From RUG13615 sp040307715 (GTDB lineage: Bacteria; Bacillota; Clostridia; Peptostreptococcales; Anaerovoracaceae), in NCBI GenBank assembly GCA_040307715.1, contig JAWRJC010000083.1, positions 1 through 6,709 on the forward strand: DNA of 6,709 bases, written 5' to 3'. Within the stretch, counting starts at the first letter, position 1; each line of letters begins with the position of its first letter. The notes below the pieces were generated by a model, which searched no databases, was not told where the DNA came from, and saw only the letters and a program-made list of their open reading frames with translations. Both the position numbers and the translations under genes were made by a program. Of the stretch, positions 1 through 5,493 are shown one piece after another.

Positions 1-276
1 GTCGTGCCGCGAGATGATATTCCAGCTGCTGTCCGCGGGGGTATCGGAGACAGGCCGCTCCCGCGCGGGCAGGAGCTGGTTGGTCGTGACCATGAGGGCA
101 TCCGCGATATTGCAGAGGGTATAACTGTCGATGGCACAGCCGCCGCGTTCATATTTGGATACGCTCGCGAGGCTCCTTCCGATCGCCCGGGCGAGATCGC
201 CCTGCGTCATACCTGCGCTGATGCGGGAGGCGCGGATATTGCTGCCCAGGATGCGCATAAAATCTTGTTCTTTCAT
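1..276 (-). CDS. XRE-family helix-turn-helix transcriptional regulator, N-terminal part (runs off left edge)
   Basis: This is a DNA-binding repressor/activator of the XRE (Cro/C1, HTH_3) type; 92 residues are visible and the rest lies outside the window. Residues 8-69 form the five-helix domain: RILGSNIRASRISAGMTQ leads into the T24-Q25 helix 2 start, DLARAIG is helix 2, and SVSKYERG (38-45) is the recognition helix and its cap, followed by the typical IADAL...NQLL ending (58-69). After residue 70 a polar, Pro-rich stretch begins, probably a linker to an unseen C-terminal part. ATG at 276 is taken as the start; no clear Shine-Dalgarno is seen before it, and Met7 (codon at 258) is the alternative. 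It is transcribed away from the dipeptidase operon, so it may regulate itself and possibly that operon (inference). Family assignment is firm; target and ligand are unknown. Confidence 0.88.
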   Translation of the reverse strand, partial: MKEQDFMRILGSNIRASRISAGMTQGDLARAIGRSLASVSKYERGGCAIDSYTLCNIADALMVTTNQLLPARERPVSDTPADSSWNIISRHD

Positions 277-285
277 AGTTTTGCA

Positions 286-300
286 AGGCGTTTCACGCCT
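286..300. repeat. Short perfect inverted repeat just upstream of the XRE start codon
   Basis: AGGCGT (286-291), a TTC spacer and ACGCCT (295-300) form a perfect 6-bp dyad. It lies 9 nt before the regulator's ATG, where the ribosome would bind. It might be an operator, or an RNA hairpin in the leader that limits translation; this leader has no clear Shine-Dalgarno. Both readings are inference. Confidence 0.4.
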
Positions 301-331
301 GGATTGTATTAAAAAGAAAAAAGAAATGAAT

Positions 332-358
332 ATTCAGTGATAATGGTTATCTGTGAAT
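332..358. repeat. Imperfect inverted repeat over the predicted XRE transcription start (candidate operator)
   Basis: Left arm ATTCAGTGATAA (332-343) and right arm TTATCTGTGAAT (347-358) pair at 10 of 12 positions around a 3-bp TGG spacer. It covers the start site predicted from the extended -10 element at 361-369. Dyads of this size and place are typical binding sites for dimeric XRE proteins; that the neighbouring regulator binds here is inference. Confidence 0.5.
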
Positions 359-360
359 GG

Positions 361-369
361 ATTATATCA
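361..369 (-). promoter_or_regulatory. Extended -10 promoter for the XRE regulator
   Basis: On the minus strand TGATATAAT matches the extended -10 consensus (TGnTATAAT) perfectly. The hexamer 17 bp upstream (TAGAAT, 384-389) is a poor -35, as is common for extended -10 promoters. The predicted start is near 354, giving an untranslated leader of about 78 nt before the ATG at 276. Inverted repeats sit over both the -35 region and the predicted start site. Confidence 0.6.
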
Positions 370-383
370 TAAAACAGCCTGAT

Positions 384-402
384 ATTCTACTGTTGATAGA
401 AT
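384..402. repeat. Inverted repeat at the -35 region of the XRE promoter (candidate operator)
   Basis: ATTCTA (384-389) and TAGAAT (397-402) are perfect 6-bp inverted arms with a 7-bp spacer. GAT (381-383) and ATC (404-406) extend the symmetry with one unpaired base. The left arm occupies the -35 position of the minus-strand promoter. It could be a second regulator site; it is unlike the repeat at 332-358 in sequence, although both outer arms contain ATTC/GAAT. Confidence 0.4.
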
Positions 403-441
403 CATCACCTGTCGATTTTACTCTCGGTAGAGATGCCGCGG

Positions 442-470
442 TTTGCAGTGTGTCGCTTTAGCATGATAAA
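442..470 (+). promoter_or_regulatory. Weak candidate promoter for the dipeptidase-symporter operon
   Basis: TTTGCA (442-447) and GATAAA (465-470) are 17 bp apart; each matches the sigma-A consensus at four of six positions. Transcription would begin near 477, about 30 nt before the ATG at 508. The match is modest, and other AT-rich positions in 300-480 could serve instead. Confidence 0.3.
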
Positions 471-491
471 ATTCTGACAATAATAAAGAAT

Positions 492-500
492 GGAAAGGGG
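492..500 (+). promoter_or_regulatory. Ribosome binding site fixing the dipeptidase start at 508
   Basis: GGAAAGGGG lies 7 nt before the ATG at 508. An in-frame ATG at 490 would place this purine run inside the coding region and has only a weak site before it. The start at 508 is therefore preferred. Confidence 0.65.
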
Positions 501-507
501 AATACGA

Positions 508-1935
508 ATGGGTCACGTATTGGATCAGACATTCCTGCCTGAAAAGTACTTTGAGGAAATCAGCGCGGTCCCGCACGGTTCGTATCACGAAAAACCTCTG
601 AGCGATTACCTGGTGCGCTTTGCAAAAGCGCACGGTTTGACGTATAAACAGTATCCGAACTGGAACGTTATCATCTACAAGCCGGCATCTCCTGGGTATG
701 AAGATCATGCACCCGTCATGCTGCAGGCACATATCGACATGGTCTGTGAAAAAGAACCCGGCTGTGAACACGACTTTGAGAAAGACCCGCTCTCCCTTTA
801 TGTGGAGGACGGGAAACTGCATGCGAAAGGGACAACGCTCGGTGCCGATGACGGTGTCGGTGTCGCCTATATGCTGTCCTTCCTCGATGACGATACCCTG
901 CCGCATCCGCCGCTGGAATGCGTTTTCACTGTGCAGGAAGAAGTCGGCCTGAACGGTGCCGCCGAGCTTGCTTTCGAGGATATCAGCGCAAAGCGGATGA
1001 TCGGCCTGGATGACATGGGCGGCAATACCTGCTATGCGTCATCCTGCGGCAGCCAGTACATGCATCTGACAAGATCTTATCCTGTCTCGGAGTGCGGACT
1101 GCCCGGCTACAAGCTGACAGTGGGCGGTCTGGCCGGCGGACATTCCGGTGTCTGCATCAACAAGGAACGCGGCAACGCGATCAAACTGGCCGCCAGAGTG
1201 TTGTATGGACTCGGCTTTAAGATCCGGATCGGCTCTTTCACCGGCGGCAACAAAGACAATGCTATCCCGCCGCTGTGCGAAGTCGTCTTCGGCTGTGAGG
1301 CTGATCCGGCGGTGCTGCAGGAAAAAGCAGCAGCCTTTGAAGAGACCTTCTTCAAGGAATACGCATACAGTGATCCTGCTATCAAAGTGACGATCGAACC
1401 GGCAGACTGCCCGGCCGCGTTCAGCGCGGAAGACAGCCGCGCACTCGTGGATCTTCTGTTCGTGCTTCCGGACGGATTCCGTCATAAGAGCATGAAAATC
1501 GAGGGTCTGACAACGGTCTCTCAAAATCTTGGCAGAGTCCGGACCGAAGATGGCGCCGTGACGATCTACTGCTTCCCGCGGAGCGAAGTAGATACCTTCC
1601 TGGATCAGATGGAAGGGGAGTACCGGATCCTCGGCGGTCTTTTCGGATTTGAACTGGTATGCAAAAACCGCGCGCCCGGCTGGAGATTTGAAGAGAAGTC
1701 TGCGATCAGAGAAACACTGTTCGCTGCCTACCATGAAGTGACCGGCGGGGAGATGACCCTCATCGCCGAGCATGGCGGTCTTGAGACCGGCTATATTAGC
1801 GGCGGGATCCCGGGAATCGACATCGTGACCTGCGGTCCCCACTGCGAGGAATATCACACCCCTAAGGAATGGCTCGATCTCGCATCCTTCCGTACGATCT
1901 ATGAGGTGCTGAAGCGCACCTTGGAGATATTGTAA
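508..1935 (+). CDS. pepD: Beta-Ala-His / aminoacyl-histidine dipeptidase (PepD, peptidase family M20C)
   Basis: A cytosolic zinc-dependent exopeptidase that cleaves unblocked dipeptides such as Xaa-His (carnosine type) and related short peptides. The 475-residue product has the length of the E. coli PepD family. The metal and catalytic residues are in place: H75 and D77 in QAHIDMV, D114 in LGADDGVG, the catalytic/metal pair E144-E145 in VQEEVGLNGA, D168 in IGLDD, and H450 near the C-terminus in CGPHCEEYHTP. GGHSG with H212 marks the inserted lid/dimerisation domain, which runs roughly from 190 to 380. There is no signal peptide. ATG 508 is chosen over the in-frame ATG 490 because of the ribosome binding site at 492-500. 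It is the first gene of a two-gene operon with a GltS-like symporter 62 bp downstream, consistent with peptide and amino-acid scavenging. The family is certain from conserved motifs; the exact substrate is inferred. Confidence 0.93.
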   Translation: MGHVLDQTFLPEKYFEEISAVPHGSYHEKPLSDYLVRFAKAHGLTYKQYPNWNVIIYKPASPGYEDHAPVMLQAHIDMVCEKEPGCEHDFEKDPLSLYVEDGKLHAKGTTLGADDGVGVAYMLSFLDDDTLPHPPLECVFTVQEEVGLNGAAELAFEDISAKRMIGLDDMGGNTCYASSCGSQYMHLTRSYPVSECGLPGYKLTVGGLAGGHSGVCINKERGNAIKLAARVLYGLGFKIRIGSFTGGNKDNAIPPLCEVVFGCEADPAVLQEKAAAFEETFFKEYAYSDPAIKVTIEPADCPAAFSAEDSRALVDLLFVLPDGFRHKSMKIEGLTTVSQNLGRVRTEDGAVTIYCFPRSEVDTFLDQMEGEYRILGGLFGFELVCKNRAPGWRFEEKSAIRETLFAAYHEVTGGEMTLIAEHGGLETGYISGGIPGIDIVTCGPHCEEYHTPKEWLDLASFRTIYEVLKRTLEIL

Positions 1936-1980
1936 CCAACCACCTACCCGTTATTATTCTTCGTTTTTTCAATGTTCTCT

Positions 1981-1990
1981 GAGGAGGAGG
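1981..1990 (+). promoter_or_regulatory. Strong ribosome binding site of the symporter gene
   Basis: GAGGAGGAGG, with a 7-nt spacer before the ATG at 1998, is close to ideal anti-Shine-Dalgarno complementarity. I see no convincing promoter or terminator in the 62-bp gap from 1936, which supports co-transcription with the dipeptidase gene. Confidence 0.7.
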
Positions 1991-1997
1991 TATTCAA

Positions 1998-3374
1998 ATG
2001 TACGCTTCATTAGTACTCATTCTCAAAGCAGTCGGTATCCTTTCCGGATTCCTCCTGCTGGGGACAATCCTTCGTGCGAAAGTGCCCGTCTTTCAGAAAC
2101 TGTATCTGCCGGCCTCTGTCATCGGCGGATTCATCGCTCTGATCCTCGGACCGCGCCTTCTGGGTTGGCTCCCGTTCAGCGACGAAATCATGGAAACCAT
2201 CGGTTCCATGCCGAGCGTCCTGATCACGCCGGTCTTCGCGGCGATCCCGATGTGCCTGTATCTTAAGAAAAACGGCAACAGCATCCTGAAAACAGGTAAT
2301 GATGCCGTCGTCATGACGATGATCCTGGGCGGCTTCTTCATGTTCCAGTGCGTCCTCGGCATCATTGCGGCGGTATTCTCCAGAATGATCGGTGCCAACA
2401 CCTACGATGTCATGGGCCTCGAACTGGCATTCGGCTTCAACGGCGGCCACGGCATGGCAGGCACGATCGGCGCGGCTTACCAGGAATTCGGCAATGCGAA
2501 CTGGCAGGCAGCGCAGGATGCGACCGTTACGACCGCTACTGTCGGTCTGGTCGGTGGCATTCTGCTGGGCGTTCTGCTCATCAACATCGGCATCAAGAAG
2601 GGCTGGACCACACAGGTCAAGACCGCTGCCAAGTCTCCGATCGAAATGCTGAAGGGCGTTTATCAGAGAGGTGCTGAGACACCTGACATGGGCAGACAGA
2701 CGACTGTTCCGAACAGCATCGAGACACTGACCCTGCACATTGGTCTGATCGTCGGCGTCAGCGCGATCGGCTACATCCTCGAAGATAAGCTCATCACGAT
2801 CGACAACATCATCTTCCAGAGCATGTCCGCATTCTTCTATGCAATGGTCGTCATGCTGATCGTATGGCGCCTGATCGTCGTCCTCAAGTGGGATCATCTG
2901 TTTGATGAGAAGGTCAGAGACAAGATCTCCGGCACCCTGACAGACTTCATCGTTGTCGCAGCTATCAGCAGCCTCAACCTGTCCGTCCTGTCCACCTACT
3001 GGGTCGCACTGGCCATCACCTGTGTGCTCGGCCTGATCGTCACACCGCTGCTAATCATGCTCTGCTGCAAGAAGTTCATGCGTTCCAACTGGTTTGAAAA
3101 GAGCCTCGGCCTGATCGGCGCGAACACCGGCGTCTTCGTAACCGGAATCCTGCTCATCAAGATGGCTGACCCGGATCTGAAGACCGACGCGCTGCTCGAC
3201 TACTCGATCGGCGGTACACTTTGCAACCTGTTCGCTATGCCATTGATATCCTTCATCTTAGGAATCATGGCCAACGCCGGTGTCATGTCCGCGTTCCTGT
3301 TCGCTTTGGGCACCAGCGTGGCGTGCTTCATACCGATCCTCGTTTCCTGGTTCGCGATCGGCAAGCGGGCATAA
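1998..3374 (+). CDS. GltS-like sodium/glutamate-type symporter (ESS family)
   Basis: An integral membrane transporter of the glutamate:Na+ symporter (ESS, GltS) family, expected to import glutamate or a similar small anionic substrate with sodium. The 458 residues form about ten or more hydrophobic segments, beginning with residues 5-25. The first inverted half holds the family hallmark NGGHGMAGTIGAAY with GGHG at 149-152. The second half holds the matching re-entrant-like motif IGANTGVFVTG with GANTG at 374-378. A polar loop lies at about 200-244 between the halves (KKGW...PDMGRQ). It is about 50 residues longer than E. coli GltS, mainly in this central loop and the ends. It follows the dipeptidase gene and ends the operon before a strong terminator. 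Its codons mostly end in C or G, suggesting high expression. Family assignment is good; substrate is not certain, so no gene symbol is given. Confidence 0.85.
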   Translation: MYASLVLILKAVGILSGFLLLGTILRAKVPVFQKLYLPASVIGGFIALILGPRLLGWLPFSDEIMETIGSMPSVLITPVFAAIPMCLYLKKNGNSILKTGNDAVVMTMILGGFFMFQCVLGIIAAVFSRMIGANTYDVMGLELAFGFNGGHGMAGTIGAAYQEFGNANWQAAQDATVTTATVGLVGGILLGVLLINIGIKKGWTTQVKTAAKSPIEMLKGVYQRGAETPDMGRQTTVPNSIETLTLHIGLIVGVSAIGYILEDKLITIDNIIFQSMSAFFYAMVVMLIVWRLIVVLKWDHLFDEKVRDKISGTLTDFIVVAAISSLNLSVLSTYWVALAITCVLGLIVTPLLIMLCCKKFMRSNWFEKSLGLIGANTGVFVTGILLIKMADPDLKTDALLDYSIGGTLCNLFAMPLISFILGIMANAGVMSAFLFALGTSVACFIPILVSWFAIGKRA

Positions 3375-3417
3375 GGGATATCCCAACGCATAATACAACT
3401 CTATAAACCCCTTGTAG

Positions 3418-3453
3418 AAAGGCCATCTGCCCTGCGGCGGATGGCCTTTTCCT
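3418..3453 (+). terminator. Intrinsic terminator of the dipeptidase-symporter operon
   Basis: A 14-bp stem (3418-3431 with 3436-3449) closes a CTGC loop, with a single G-U pair. It begins AAAGGCCATC and ends GATGGCCTTT, and is followed by TTCC, a short U-rich tail. It lies 43 bp after the symporter stop codon. The A-run on its left side could give some termination of minus-strand transcripts too. Confidence 0.85.
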
Positions 3454-3460
3454 TCTGTTC

Positions 3461-3488
3461 AAAAAAGCCCCGCGTTATGACGCGGGGC
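3461..3488 (-). terminator. Intrinsic terminator of the glycerate kinase gene
   Basis: A perfect 9-bp GC-rich stem (GCCCCGCGT, 3467-3475, with ACGCGGGGC, 3480-3488) has a 4-nt loop. On the minus strand it is followed directly by six T residues (AAAAAA at 3461-3466 on the plus strand). It lies 16 bp beyond the glycerate kinase stop codon and back to back with the plus-strand terminator at 3418-3453. Confidence 0.88.
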
Positions 3489-3504
3489 GGTTGTTCGAGC
3501 AGTG

Positions 3505-4647
3505 TCAGAGAGTCCGGAAGAAGTGTTCCGCGGCGGCAGTCATGTTGGTACGGGCGACCGCAGGCTGTTTGGCGGTTTCGTGAGGCATGTCCGGCGGCGT
3601 GATGACGCGGCATTCGTCGATTCCGGCTTCGCGGAGAAGGCGGGCGTCTTCCTCACTGACCTTAAGCATGCCGGCAAACGCGATGACCGGGAGCCCGTAT
3701 TTTTTGGCAAGCGCCGCAGCACCCGCAGGCGCTTTCCCGAAAGCGGTCTGTCTGTCGATACGTCCTTCGCCGGTAAGGAGCATGTCCGCACCTTGCAGAT
3801 AGTCCGCGAGCCGGGTCTCGGTCAGGACGATGTCGATCCCGCGCAGGAGCTGCCCGCCCAGGAAGGCAAGGAAGGCAAAGCCGAGTCCGCCTGCGGCGCC
3901 GGCGCTGGGGGTGTCAGCGGCGGGAGCTGCGGCATCTTCCGGAAGCGCTGCTTCCGTCAGGGCGGCAAAGCGGCCGAGCAGGCTGTCCAGTTCTTCGCAC
4001 ATGGCAGGATCAGCGCCTTTCTGCGGTCCGTAGACAAAGCTGGCACCGCTTTTGCCGCACAGCGGGTTGGTCACGTCGCAGATGATGCGGAACCGGCAGT
4101 CCCTAAGGACCGGCGCCAACGTCCCTGTATCGATGCGTTGCAGAGAGCGGAGTCCCTGTGCGCCGTCCGGGATGGGGCGGCCGTCCGGGTCCAGCAGGGA
4201 AATACCTAGTGCGGCGAGCATGCCGGCACCGCCATCGTTGGTGGCGCTTCCGCCGATGCCGATGAGGAAATCGCGGCAGCCCTCCTCAGCAGCGGCAAGG
4301 ATGAGTTCGCCGAGCCCGCGGGTCGTGGTCTTCATTGGATCGCGCAGTTCTTTCGGGACAAGGACGAGTCCGCATGCGGATGCCATATCAAGGATCGCGG
4401 TCCGGCCGGAGACGGCATAGGACGCGGCGACAGGCGTGCCGAGCGGTCCGGTGACGGTGACCGGGCGGGAAACCGCTTCATGCGCATAACAGAGCGATTC
4501 CATGGTGCCTTCTCCGCCGTCGGCGAGCGGTCTTACGATCACTTCCGCATCCGGCACAGCGCGGAGCACCCCGGTCTTCGCGGCTTCCCCGGCTTCGAGC
4601 GAAGTCATAGTGCCTTTGAACGAGTCCATGGCGATGACGATCTTCAT
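3505..4647 (-). CDS. Glycerate kinase, class I (GarK/GlxK family)
   Basis: Phosphorylates D-glycerate with ATP; the class I family typically makes 2-phosphoglycerate, which enters lower glycolysis. The 380-residue cytosolic protein has the normal family length. Hallmarks in order are DSFKGTMTS (8-16), PLADGGEGT (40-48), GIGGSATNDGGAGM (130-143), CDVTNPLCGKSGASFVYGPQKGA (190-212 region), GAAGGLGFA (250-258) and TGEGRIDRQTAFGKAP (292-307). The reading frame runs further upstream to 4824, but MKIVIAMDSFKG at 4647 is the family's standard N-terminus and has a ribosome binding site. A short Ala/Pro/Asp-rich stretch at about 236-249 is probably a surface loop. It is divergent from the methyltransferase-dehydrogenase pair; the dehydrogenase could supply its glycerate. 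Whether the symbol should be garK or glxK cannot be decided from sequence. Confidence 0.94.
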   Translation of the reverse strand: MKIVIAMDSFKGTMTSLEAGEAAKTGVLRAVPDAEVIVRPLADGGEGTMESLCYAHEAVSRPVTVTGPLGTPVAASYAVSGRTAILDMASACGLVLVPKELRDPMKTTTRGLGELILAAAEEGCRDFLIGIGGSATNDGGAGMLAALGISLLDPDGRPIPDGAQGLRSLQRIDTGTLAPVLRDCRFRIICDVTNPLCGKSGASFVYGPQKGADPAMCEELDSLLGRFAALTEAALPEDAAAPAADTPSAGAAGGLGFAFLAFLGGQLLRGIDIVLTETRLADYLQGADMLLTGEGRIDRQTAFGKAPAGAAALAKKYGLPVIAFAGMLKVSEEDARLLREAGIDECRVITPPDMPHETAKQPAVARTNMTAAAEHFFRTL

Positions 4648-4661
4648 AAAGGATCCTTTCT
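4648..4661 (-). promoter_or_regulatory. Ribosome binding site inside a palindrome, glycerate kinase
   Basis: On the minus strand AAAGGA (4654-4659) lies 6 nt before the ATG at 4647 and supports that start. The site forms half of a perfect 12-bp palindrome, AAAGGATCCTTT (4648-4659). In RNA this could fold weakly as AAAG/CTTT around GATC and partly hide the site; that effect is speculation. Confidence 0.55.
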
Positions 4662-4673
4662 GAAGCGGCGGAC

Positions 4674-4702
4674 TTGCACAAAGGCGGACCACCGCATACA
4701 AT
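4674..4702 (+). promoter_or_regulatory. Candidate promoter for the methyltransferase-dehydrogenase pair
   Basis: TTGCAC (4674-4679) and TACAAT (4697-4702) are spaced 17 bp apart, matching consensus at three and five of six positions. The predicted start is near 4709, about 63 nt before the ATG at 4772. If correct, this promoter points into the opposing glycerate kinase promoter at 4716-4724. Confidence 0.4.
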
Positions 4703-4715
4703 GGTTTACAAGGCA

Positions 4716-4724
4716 AGTATAGCA
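4716..4724 (-). promoter_or_regulatory. Extended -10 promoter of glycerate kinase
   Basis: On the minus strand TGCTATACT fits the extended -10 form TGnTATAAT with one mismatch. The -35 position (about 4739-4744, ACATCA) is poor. The predicted start is near 4709, giving a leader of about 62 nt before the ATG at 4647. Confidence 0.5.
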
Positions 4725-4740
4725 CATCCGAAGGAATGTG
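4723..4740. repeat. Interrupted inverted repeat beside the glycerate kinase -10 (candidate operator)
   Basis: CACATCC (4723-4729) and GGAATGTG (4733-4740) are inverted arms around GAA, with one extra A in the right arm. It fills the -10 to -35 spacer of the minus-strand promoter and lies within the predicted leader of the plus-strand transcript, so a bound protein could affect both. Regulation is inferred only from position. Confidence 0.35.
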
Positions 4741-4760
4741 ATGTACGGCGGAGGAGGAAC

Positions 4761-4766
4761 AGGAGG
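4761..4766 (+). promoter_or_regulatory. Ribosome binding site of the methyltransferase-like gene
   Basis: AGGAGG lies 5 nt before the ATG at 4772. A second GGAGGAGG run at 4750-4757 is too far upstream to be the main site. Confidence 0.65.
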
Positions 4767-4771
4767 GCAGG

Positions 4772-5461
4772 ATGGAGAAGAAAAGCAACATCGATAAGCG
4801 GCTCTTCGGCCAGGCTCTGATCAAGTTCTTCGCCGGGCTTCTGATCGTCAGCGCGCTGGTTTTTGTACCGGCGGGAACGCTCCGCTATCCGCAGGGGCTT
4901 CTGTTCACGGCGATTCTTTTCGTGCCGATGTTCATCGCCGGTCTGGTGATGATGGCAAAGGCACCGGATCTGCTCAGAAGACGGCTCGACGGGAAAGAGA
5001 ACGAGGGGGATCAGAAAAAGGTCATCGCGCTGAGCGGCTTGATGTTCATCGCGGCGTTCGTTGTGGCGGGGCTCAATTTCCGGTTTGGCTGGCTCATCCT
5101 GCCGAGGTGGGTGCCGTGGGCTGCAGCTGCCGTGTTCCTGCTCTCCTATGCGCTGTATGCGGAAGTGATGCGGGAGAACGCCTATCTGTCGCGGACCGTC
5201 TCGGTCTCAGAAGGACAGCAGGTCGTTGACACCGGCATGTACGGGATCGTCCGTCACCCGATGTACGCGGTCACGCTGGTGCTGTTCCTGTCGATGCCGC
5301 TCGTTCTCGGGTCCCTGTTCTCGTTCGTGATCATGTTGGCGTACATACCGATGATCGCTGTGCGCATCCGCGGGGAAGAGGCCTTTCTGGAGGAAGAACT
5401 GGAAGGGTATAAAGAGTATAAACAACGTGTGCGGTGGAAGGTCATCCCGCATATCTGGTAA
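4772..5461 (+). CDS. Isoprenylcysteine carboxyl methyltransferase-like membrane protein
   Basis: An integral membrane protein of 229 residues resembling the isoprenylcysteine carboxyl methyltransferase (ICMT)/phospholipid methyltransferase superfamily, which uses S-adenosylmethionine inside the membrane. Hydrophobic segments lie at about 16-34, 41-62, 86-103, 114-133 and 166-197, the last long enough for a helical hairpin. The catalytic C-terminal signature is present: GMYGIVRHPMY (155-165), then RIRGEE (198-203) and an amphipathic ending EGYKEYKQRVRWKVIPHIW-like tail. R161/H162 and E202/E203 match conserved cofactor or catalytic positions of the family. Bacterial members mostly lack known substrates, since prenylated cysteine proteins are not typical there, so only the family is claimed. 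It is the first gene of a pair, with the dehydrogenase start 32 bp downstream and no terminator between them. Confidence 0.85.
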   Translation: MEKKSNIDKRLFGQALIKFFAGLLIVSALVFVPAGTLRYPQGLLFTAILFVPMFIAGLVMMAKAPDLLRRRLDGKENEGDQKKVIALSGLMFIAAFVVAGLNFRFGWLILPRWVPWAAAAVFLLSYALYAEVMRENAYLSRTVSVSEGQQVVDTGMYGIVRHPMYAVTLVLFLSMPLVLGSLFSFVIMLAYIPMIAVRIRGEEAFLEEELEGYKEYKQRVRWKVIPHIW

Positions 5462-5480
5462 GAGGAATCGCTTCGCGAAA

Positions 5481-5486
5481 AAGGAG
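5481..5486 (+). promoter_or_regulatory. Ribosome binding site fixing the dehydrogenase start at 5494
   Basis: AAGGAG is 7 nt before the ATG at 5494. An in-frame ATG at 5434 would overlap the end of the methyltransferase gene and add 20 residues with no family match. A small TCGC/GCGA hairpin (5468-5478) lies just before the site and may have no role. Confidence 0.75.
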
Positions 5487-5493
5487 AAATCAT

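Noticed and set aside
4..312. A plus-strand open frame at the left edge
   Set aside because: The minus strand encodes an unmistakable XRE helix-turn-helix domain over the same bases; the plus-strand product has no recognisable features.
1039..1857. A 272-codon minus-strand open frame inside the dipeptidase gene
   Set aside because: The plus-strand frame keeps all the M20 metal-binding residues in order, so the antisense frame is a by-product.
2010..2897. A 295-codon open frame on the minus strand opposite the symporter gene
   Set aside because: Its translation is rich in D, H, R and Q with no hydrophobic core or motif. It is the antisense shadow of C- and G-ending codons in a clear membrane transporter gene.
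3375..3384. Perfect 10-bp palindrome GGGATATCCC directly after the symporter stop codon
   Set aside because: It is short, has no loop or T-run, and the real terminator follows at 3418-3453. Probably chance.
3418..3488. Two adjacent hairpins considered as a possible small RNA or attenuator
   Set aside because: Each has its own orientation, U-tract side and nearby stop codon, so they are fully explained as back-to-back terminators of convergent genes.
3502..4209. A 235-codon plus-strand open frame opposite glycerate kinase
   Set aside because: The minus-strand glycerate kinase motifs are complete and uninterrupted, and the plus-strand frame has Gly/Arg-rich shadow composition.
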